Below, piece by piece: positions 1 to 4,910 of a DNA stretch of 11,046 bases. The DNA is taken from contig JBLHKS010000227.1 of assembly GCA_047620505.1 (NCBI GenBank), forward strand, positions 1-11,046, given 5' to 3'. Below the pieces are notes generated by a model. It ran no database searches, was not told the DNA's origin, and worked only from the letters and a program-made list of their open reading frames with translations. The position numbers were made by a program, and so were the translations under genes. The stretch's first letter is position 1. Each line of letters starts with the position of its first letter. The stretch is from JBLHKS01 sp047620505 (GTDB taxonomy: Bacteria > Verrucomicrobiota > Verrucomicrobiia > Verrucomicrobiales > DEV007).

Positions 1-2153
1 AAGGCATCCGCCTCAAAGCGAAAAAGCAGAGTCTCGCCGAAGCTGAGCTGATCATCCCGAACTCAGCACCGAAAGACAACGCGGAAATCGGCGCGACGAT
101 CGATCGCCTCCTCGCTGAGGAAACGGCCGATCGCAAGATGATGAAAGCAGGCCAAATTGATGACGCCGCTTTTCTTCGTCGCACGACAGTCGATCTTGTC
201 GGTCGCATTCCAAGCTACGAAGAAATTCAGGAGTTCAACGAATGGCCGAGCAGCGAGCGCCGCGCGAAACTCGTCGACAAACTTCTCGAAGATCCGCGTT
301 ATGCCGATCGCTGGATGGTTTTCTACTCGGACATGCTCCGAGTCCGCTCAAACGCCCGTGGTGGCCGCGAGCTTCAGGCCTGGGTCTACCAATCCGTCGC
401 TGAAAACAAAGCATGGGATAAAATGGCCTCCGAGCTACTCTCTGCGAGCGGTCGGACCACGCGTAACCCGGCTGTTGGCTACATTCTGAATGACGGTGCC
501 GATCCGATGTCGATGGCAGCCGCTACAGCCCAGGTTTTCCTCGGCGTCCGTCTCTCCTGCGCCCAGTGCCACGACCATCCGTTCGACGACTGGCAGCAGA
601 TGGAGTTCTACGAACTCGCCGCTTACTTTGGGAAGACAATCCAGCGGGAAAATCGCTTCTCCAACACCATTTACACGACCGAACAGGACATGCAGCGCGT
701 CCTGTGGCCGCCGGAGCGCGAACAGCCTCCGACTCGCGATGCTGTTGAGCCTCGGTTCCCGTTTGAGCTCGTGACTTACAACGATGCGCCTCACTATATT
801 TCGCGCCTCGAAGCGATTCGCTCCAAGGAAGCTGAATTGGCCGCAGTGGCCAACAGCGCCGACAGCCTCGACAACCTTCTGGAGTCCGACGCCGCTGACA
901 AAGCCCTCGATGGCGGTCTTGGCGGCTTCGACGTTCTTGGTGAAGCAAAGAAGGCGAGCGTGGATTTGAACGTTGAGGGTGACCTCTACCGGATGAGCCA
1001 GCTTCGCGATCAGCTTGCCGAACTCGTCACCAGCCCACGTAACCAGTATTTTGCCCGCGCTTTCGTCAACCGGGTCTGGGCCGAACTCAACGGCCGCGGA
1101 TTTGTGGAGCCGCTCGACAACTTCAACGAATACGAAGCTCGAGTCGCTCCGCAGACGATGGAATACATCTCTCGCGAATTCATCGCCAGCGGCTACGACC
1201 TGAAATCGTTGATCCGGATGATCACGGCATCGAAAACTTATAGCCGTGGCCACATCGAAGGCGAAGCCTCTCCCTCACAGCTGGAGTTGGCCGAAAAATA
1301 CTTCGGAGCCAGCCCGGTCCGCCGGATGATCGGCGAATCTCTCTACGATTCGATCGTTATGGCTGGACACCTCGAAGACTTCAAGTGGAGTCAGGGCGAA
1401 AACGTCCGTCTCGTCACCTCTCAGATTCGAATTCCGATCAAAGACGACGATGAACCTGAGACCGACGTCCCAGCAGCTGCTGGAGGTGATGAGCCTCGAA
1501 TGGCGATGAACAACGGCGATGGTGGAGGCGCGATGGCCCAATCGGCAGGTGCTGGATACGATCTTGAAGCCGGTATTGAAGTCGACTTCGCCAAGGTTCT
1601 TTCCGATGCCGCTAAGACTGAGTCCGAGTTGGTTGGGATGAAAGCCCAGGCCGATGCCGAGCTCGAGCGTCAGGAAGAAATGCGAATGATGATGGAAGCC
1701 CAGCGTCGTCGCCCGCAGCGTTACCAGCTCAAGACGGTCCAGGAAGAGAAAGACGACAACCCGCGTTTTGCCAGTACGATGCGGATGCCATCTCCGGCAC
1801 CAGCTGACCACTTCGTCCGCGTCTTTGGCCAGCCGAGTCGCGCCACGTTGGGCGAATTCCGCGACGATTCTTCCAGCCTTCGTCAGCAGTTGATGATGCT
1901 GAACGGCAAAGCAACTCACGAAGCTGCCCGAGTCGGATCGCTTGAGCCGATGCATGCGATGCTCTCCGGTGACAAGCCCCAGATCGGCGCTTCCATCCGG
2001 CGCGCCTACCTCGAATGCCTCTCCCGCGAGCCTGACTCCGATGAGTTTGAAATGGCGAGCGAGTTGCTCGAAACTGCCGAATCTCCGCTCAGCGGAATGG
2101 CGGATCTTCGCTGGGCCCTGCTCAACTGCCACGAATTCCGATTCCTTCCTTAA
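1..2153 (+). CDS. DUF1549/DUF1553 domain protein (5' partial)
   Basis: This gene is cut by the left window edge. The frame is open from base 3, so the first in-window ATG pair (138) is internal: the DUF1549 (PSCyt2) domain begins upstream of it, near 'IDRLLAEETADRK'. The visible 716 residues show DUF1549 (DDAAFLRRTTVDLVGRIPS, then LVDKLLEDPRYADRW), a CxxCH motif (CAQCHDHPFD, bases 558 on), a variable linker, and DUF1553 (PSD1), with FARAFVNRVWAELNGRGFVE at about 1050-1110 and the terminal ALLNCHEFRF. Between about 1437 and 1773 DUF1553 is interrupted by an acidic, Gly/Ala/Met-rich stretch followed by a charged helix rich in Glu, Met and Arg that looks coiled-coil. Family members are abundant in PVC bacteria, usually exported, and have no established biochemical role. 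A DUF1501 gene follows 58 bp downstream, the usual partner, so the two are probably one operon. The family assignment is firm; the function is unknown. Confidence 0.93.
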   Translation, partial: GIRLKAKKQSLAEAELIIPNSAPKDNAEIGATIDRLLAEETADRKMMKAGQIDDAAFLRRTTVDLVGRIPSYEEIQEFNEWPSSERRAKLVDKLLEDPRYADRWMVFYSDMLRVRSNARGGRELQAWVYQSVAENKAWDKMASELLSASGRTTRNPAVGYILNDGADPMSMAAATAQVFLGVRLSCAQCHDHPFDDWQQMEFYELAAYFGKTIQRENRFSNTIYTTEQDMQRVLWPPEREQPPTRDAVEPRFPFELVTYNDAPHYISRLEAIRSKEAELAAVANSADSLDNLLESDAADKALDGGLGGFDVLGEAKKASVDLNVEGDLYRMSQLRDQLAELVTSPRNQYFARAFVNRVWAELNGRGFVEPLDNFNEYEARVAPQTMEYISREFIASGYDLKSLIRMITASKTYSRGHIEGEASPSQLELAEKYFGASPVRRMIGESLYDSIVMAGHLEDFKWSQGENVRLVTSQIRIPIKDDDEPETDVPAAAGGDEPRMAMNNGDGGGAMAQSAGAGYDLEAGIEVDFAKVLSDAAKTESELVGMKAQADAELERQEEMRMMMEAQRRRPQRYQLKTVQEEKDDNPRFASTMRMPSPAPADHFVRVFGQPSRATLGEFRDDSSSLRQQLMMLNGKATHEAARVGSLEPMHAMLSGDKPQIGASIRRAYLECLSREPDSDEFEMASELLETAESPLSGMADLRWALLNCHEFRFLP
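1471..1482. repeat. 12-bp palindrome CAGCAGCTGCTG in DUF1553 insert
   Basis: An exact copy that encodes the PAAAG of DVPAAAGGDEP, inside the low-complexity linker that interrupts the DUF1553 domain. Confidence 0.6.
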
Positions 2154-2211
2154 ACCTGGAAAAGCCACCCAAACCACTTCAAATTAAACTCTCTTAACCA
2201 AACACACCAAA
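2154..2211 (+). promoter_or_regulatory. G-free leader without Shine-Dalgarno
   Basis: This is the spacer between the two operon genes. From 2165 to 2211 (47 bases) there is not one G on the + strand, and the last bases before ATG are A/C-rich (CACACCAAA). No purine-rich ribosome binding site is present. An unstructured leader of this kind could support Shine-Dalgarno-independent initiation on the DUF1501 gene. This is inferred from composition only. Confidence 0.4.
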
Positions 2212-3483
2212 ATGACCGGTTGCACTGACTACCACATGACCCGCCGCCGCATGCTCCAAGGAGCAGGCGCTGCCTCCGCTGCCACGTTCCTTGGCATGCC
2301 CATCCAAAAAATGATGGCTGCCAGCCCTGACGCTGCAGCCAACGCCGAACACGTCATCCTCTTCTGGAATGGCGGCGGCATGAGCCACATCGACTCCTGG
2401 GATCCAAAACCGGGCCGCCCCACCGCAGGCGAGTTCAAGCCGATCAAAACAAGCGTCGACGGCATCGAAATTTCGGAAATCTTCCCGAAAGTCGCCAGCC
2501 AGATGCATCACGCAGCGCTCATCCGCTCCATCGCCGGAACCAACGGTGATCACGGCCGTGCGACTTACGAATTGCAGACCAGCTTCCAGCAGACCAGCAA
2601 CACCACGATCCATCCGGGTCTCGGTTCGGTCATCGCCAGCCAGCGCAATGCAATGAGTGACCTTCCGGCCTTCGTGTCGATCGGTGGCCGCGCACCTCGC
2701 GCCGGTTACCTCGGTCAGTCCTGCGAAGCCTACTACGTTGGCCGCCCGGGCGAGCGCGATCCCTATCTCGCATTTCCGGAAGGCATCAACGCGGCTCAAG
2801 GCTCCAAGCGCCTCGACATCCTCGCCAAGATGAACCTCAAGAAGACCAAAAACCTCAGCGCCCGCGAAATGAAGGCCGCTGAAGTTGCGTTGAACGACGC
2901 GGTCGACCTGATGCGTAGCCCAGAGCTCGCTGTTTTCGACCTTGAAAAGGAAGATCCGGCTCGCCTTGCTCGTTACGGTGAGACTGACTTCGGTCGCGCA
3001 GCTCTTCTTGCAGGCAAACTCGTCGAAACCGGCGTTCGCTTCGTTCAAGTCAATCGAGGTGGTTTCGACCTTCACATGAACGTGTTTGATGGCATGCGCA
3101 CGCACGGCGAAGTCATGGACCCGGCTCTCGGCTCCCTCGTCGAAGACCTTGCCGCGACTGGCAAGCTCGACAAAACGGTCATCGTCATGCTTTCCGAGTT
3201 CGGTCGTACACCGAACATCAACAAAGATGGCGGTCGCGATCACTGGGCGAAAGTCTTCAGCTGTTTCATGGCTGGCGGCGGCATCAAAGGTGGTCAAGCG
3301 ATCGGAACCTCGGACATTGACGGCATGGGGCCGGAAGATCGCCCGGTTCACGTTCCGGACATTCACGCTTCGGTCCTCCACGCACTTGGAATCGATCACT
3401 CTCAGGCGCTCACCACGCCGGATGGTCGTCCGATGACTCTGGTTCGCAAGGACTCCAAGCCAATCGACGAGCTGTTCGCGTAA
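2212..3483 (+). CDS. DUF1501 domain protein, Tat-exported
   Basis: A 423-residue protein of the DUF1501 family, which is related to the alkaline phosphatase/sulfatase fold. A twin-arginine signal is visible at residues 10-27 (TRRRMLQ followed by a small hydrophobic Ala/Gly stretch), so folded export to the periplasm is likely. Family motifs in order: GGGMSHIDSWDPKPG (54-68), NGDHGRA near 111-117, GGFDLHMNVF (283-292, the family's usual GGWDTH-type site), SEFGRTP (328-334), GRDHW (341-345) and HVPDIHASVLHALG (380-393). All are intact, so the protein is probably functional. Length is normal for the family. An alternative start at Met9 would also keep the Tat motif; Met1 is kept because similar short leaders are common in the family. 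It follows the DUF1549/DUF1553 gene and precedes a strong terminator, so it is the last gene of that unit. Substrate and reaction are not established. Confidence 0.93.
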   Translation: MTGCTDYHMTRRRMLQGAGAASAATFLGMPIQKMMAASPDAAANAEHVILFWNGGGMSHIDSWDPKPGRPTAGEFKPIKTSVDGIEISEIFPKVASQMHHAALIRSIAGTNGDHGRATYELQTSFQQTSNTTIHPGLGSVIASQRNAMSDLPAFVSIGGRAPRAGYLGQSCEAYYVGRPGERDPYLAFPEGINAAQGSKRLDILAKMNLKKTKNLSAREMKAAEVALNDAVDLMRSPELAVFDLEKEDPARLARYGETDFGRAALLAGKLVETGVRFVQVNRGGFDLHMNVFDGMRTHGEVMDPALGSLVEDLAATGKLDKTVIVMLSEFGRTPNINKDGGRDHWAKVFSCFMAGGGIKGGQAIGTSDIDGMGPEDRPVHVPDIHASVLHALGIDHSQALTTPDGRPMTLVRKDSKPIDELFA

Positions 3484-3490
3484 ACCGCGC

Positions 3491-3502
3491 CAGCAGCTGC
3501 TG
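3491..3502. repeat. 12-bp palindrome CAGCAGCTGCTG, intergenic copy
   Basis: A perfect 12-bp palindrome 7 bp after the DUF1501 stop codon and ahead of the terminator. It is the only one of the four exact copies that lies outside coding sequence. Confidence 0.6.
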
Positions 3503-3527
3503 AGAATTCAGCGGCAATCGAATTTAC

Positions 3528-3562
3528 AAAAGCGCGTCGTCCGGTTGGGCGACGCGCTTTTT
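3528..3562 (+). terminator. Bidirectional intrinsic terminator
   Basis: GCGCGTCG (3532-3539) pairs perfectly with CGACGCGC (3550-3557). Inside it, TCC/GGG extend the stem around a GGTT tetraloop (3543-3546), and outside it AAAA pairs with TTTT. The + strand has a T5 run, then CGTTTT. The - strand reads TTTTG after the same stem. It lies 44 bp after the DUF1501 stop and 23 bp after the stop of the convergent small secreted gene, so it can end both transcripts. A near-identical copy (35 of 38 bases, 3531-3568 versus 4091-4128) lies exactly 560 bp to the right. Confidence 0.88.
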
Positions 3563-3585
3563 CGTTTTCTCAGAAACCCACTTTT

Positions 3586-3987
3586 CTACCTGATTTTGGA
3601 GACTTTCCGCGTGCTCAGGCTGAGCACATAAACACGGTCATCTTCGTCAGAGAGAATTAGCAAATCGTGGATCTTGTCATGGGTTAGAGTCTTGATGAAG
3701 ACGTCTTGCACATCGGTCTCAAGATTCGAATCATACTTCGTTTTATAGATGACGACTCTGTAGAGAAGCTTCTTGGCTTGCGAATCGCGGGCCTCAACGA
3801 CTCCTCCGATCAGCGAATTACCATTGTCATCAGTTGAGAACGGAGGAACGGAGTAAACGACTCCCGAAACTTCAATAGGCTGAACTTCTGGCGGCGGGAT
3901 GCGCTTGGCGCTGGCCAAATTCAGCATGAGGCTCAGAAAAACGGGAACAAGAACAGCTGAGGCGACTACTTTCGATTTCACTTTCAT
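3586..3987 (-). CDS. Small secreted protein of unknown function
   Basis: A 133-residue protein with a clear Sec signal peptide: KVKSK at the N-terminus, a hydrophobic core VVASAVLVPVFLSLMLNL, and a probable signal peptidase I site after LASA (residue 27). No lipobox cysteine is present. The mature part begins with a proline-rich RIPPPEVQPIEV and continues as alternating strands (VSGVVYSVPPF, GGVVEARDSQAKKLLYRVVIYK, NLETDVQDVFIKTL, ILSDEDDRVYVLSLSTRKV). The pattern 'product of comparing a value with a dictionary-like readout' is not implied; the 'YDxxLExDVQDVFI' block recalls unnamed secreted proteins of other bacteria, from memory only. The ending 'DRVYVLSLSTRKV' looks like a single beta-propeller-type blade edge. 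No catalytic motif is seen. The ATG start is supported by the signal peptide, but there is no ribosome binding site. The gene stands alone, convergent with the DUF1501 unit and divergent from the Uma2 gene. Confidence 0.8.
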   Translation of the reverse strand: MKVKSKVVASAVLVPVFLSLMLNLASAKRIPPPEVQPIEVSGVVYSVPPFSTDDNGNSLIGGVVEARDSQAKKLLYRVVIYKTKYDSNLETDVQDVFIKTLTHDKIHDLLILSDEDDRVYVLSLSTRKVSKIR

Positions 3988-3990
3988 ACT

Positions 3991-4005
3991 GAACTGAAAC
4001 AGTTC
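3991..4005. promoter_or_regulatory. Inverted repeat upstream of small secreted gene
   Basis: GAACTG-AAA-CAGTTC is a perfect 6-bp inverted repeat with a 3-base spacer, starting 3 bp upstream of the ATG of the - strand gene. Read differently it is GAAC-N7-GTTC. It could be an operator for a dimeric repressor or a small leader hairpin. No regulator is encoded in the window, so the role is a guess. Confidence 0.3.
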
Positions 4006-4023
4006 TGACAGAATTCTTAGAGA

Positions 4024-4101
4024 TCACTTCAACGCGATCACCCGCCCATCGGGCGTCGAAAACAGCAACTGCCCGCTTTCCGAGCCGTTCAGCGCGTCGT
4101 C
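4024..4101 (-). pseudogene. Fragment of propeller-gene 3' end (direct repeat, left arm)
   Basis: On the - strand this reads DDALNGSESGQLLFSTPDGRV followed by IALK and a TGA stop at 4024-4026. It copies the C-terminus of the large propeller protein (AALNGSE ... GQLLLSTTDGRVIAFK). The stretch 4024-4082 matches 4737-4795 at about 52 of 59 bases. The next part matches 4887-4910, so 96 bp (32 codons) are missing in frame. The deletion joins two sites in the intact gene that share AGGCGG, as expected for slippage or microhomology-mediated loss. No start codon or upstream gene body remains. It is probably a relic, either of a paralogous propeller gene or of a duplication that brought in the Uma2 gene. 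Confidence 0.75.
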
Positions 4102-4128
4102 CGGTTGGGCTGCGCGTTTTTTCGTTTT
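4091..4128 (+). terminator. Decayed second copy of the terminator
   Basis: This matches 3531-3568 at 35 of 38 bases with a constant offset of 560. The first 20 bases are identical, but differences in the right arm (CGACGCGC became CTGCGCGT) leave one mismatch and extra G-T wobbles in the stem. The T run on the + strand (T6, then CGT5) is retained. It ends 34 bp before the Uma2 start codon, so it could shield that gene from read-through. Its left half overlaps the pseudogene fragment: the shared GGACG(A/C)CGCGCT (- strand) looks like the joint between the two. Confidence 0.55.
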
Positions 4129-4162
4129 TGGATCACGCTGAATTGAGTAAGTTCTCGCTGAA

Positions 4163-4735
4163 ATGACAGCTGCCGAAAAATGGAACCTCGTATCCGTCAA
4201 CGACTACATCGCGGGCGAACTCGAATCACCGCAAAAGCACGAATACGTCGGAGGGATCGTTCACGCGATGGCTGGGGCGACGAATCAGCACAACGCCGTG
4301 GCGTCGAACATCCTTGGCTCGTGGTTCGGGCAACTCCGTGGCAAGCCGTGCCAGGCATTCAACTCGGACACCAAAGTCCGAATCCAGTTCGCGTTTGGAA
4401 CCCGATTTTATTATCCCGACGCGATGGTCACCTGCGACCTGAATCCGGGTTCGGACAGCTTTCAGGACAACCCCAAAGTCATCGCCGAAGTCCTATCAGA
4501 CTCGACCCGCCGAACTGACGAGGAAGAGAAAAAGGACGCCTACCTCATGATTTCATCGCTCGAGGTTTACCTGATGTTTGAACCAAGCGAAGCAGCCGTG
4601 ATCGTCCATCGCCGCACTGCTGACGGCTTCCAACGCGAAGTCGTCACCGGAATCGACTCGGTCATCCCACTCCCCGAAATAAAGTGCGAACTGCCCCTCG
4701 CAGAAGTCTACGACGGGCTCGATCTCAGGGCCTGA
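4163..4735 (+). CDS. Uma2-family (DUF820) PD-(D/E)XK protein
   Basis: A 190-residue protein of the Uma2/DUF820 family, a restriction-endonuclease-like fold whose cellular role is not established. Visible family landmarks: HEYVGGIVHAMAGA (26-39, with Glu27), YYPDAMVTC (83-91, Asp86), VIAEVLSDSTRRTD (106-119, Glu109), and the Asp119-x3-Lys123 pair ahead of Tyr127. The acidic and lysine positions expected for a metal-dependent nuclease core are present, and the length is normal, so it looks intact. The ATG at 4163 gives the usual N-terminus; no Shine-Dalgarno sequence precedes it. No signal peptide is seen, so it is probably cytoplasmic. It is a lone gene with no toxin-antitoxin or restriction partner. 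It is bracketed by direct repeats derived from the neighbouring propeller gene, and its stop codon is one base from that gene's stop. Confidence 0.9.
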   Translation: MTAAEKWNLVSVNDYIAGELESPQKHEYVGGIVHAMAGATNQHNAVASNILGSWFGQLRGKPCQAFNSDTKVRIQFAFGTRFYYPDAMVTCDLNPGSDSFQDNPKVIAEVLSDSTRRTDEEEKKDAYLMISSLEVYLMFEPSEAAVIVHRRTADGFQREVVTGIDSVIPLPEIKCELPLAEVYDGLDLRA

Positions 4736-4736
4736 T

Positions 4737-4910
4737 TCACTTGAACGCGATCACCCGCCCATCGGTTGTCGAAAGCAGCAGCTGCCCGCCTGCCGCGATC
4801 ATGCCGTCCCAGCTGGGAAGCGCGTCGATCTTGATTTCGCCGATTTTTGAGCCGTCCTCGACGTTCGTGATCCAGATCACTCCGCCTTCGGAGCCGTTCA
4901 GCGCGGCGTC
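4737..4910. repeat. Direct repeat, right arm (within propeller 3' end)
   Basis: This is the intact counterpart of the fragment at 4024-4101. Two blocks match it, 4737-4795 and 4887-4910, separated by the 96 bp absent from the left copy. The match starts at the stop codon of the propeller gene; alignment to the left of it is poor. Together the two arms flank the decayed terminator and the Uma2 gene, giving a unit of about 713 bp. Confidence 0.7.

Noticed and set aside
435..2177. Open frames on the - strand at 435-1253 and 1275-2177
   Set aside because: Antisense shadows of the DUF1549/DUF1553 gene; no coherent domain or start context.
2194..3399. 401-codon open frame on the - strand opposite the DUF1501 gene
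   Set aside because: The + strand frame has complete family motifs and a Tat signal; the antisense product shows no recognisable domain and is a by-product of GC-rich codon use.
4163..4735. Uma2 gene as part of a restriction or anti-phage system
   Set aside because: No methylase, specificity, helicase or antitoxin gene is adjacent; Uma2 proteins are frequent as lone genes and their role is not established.
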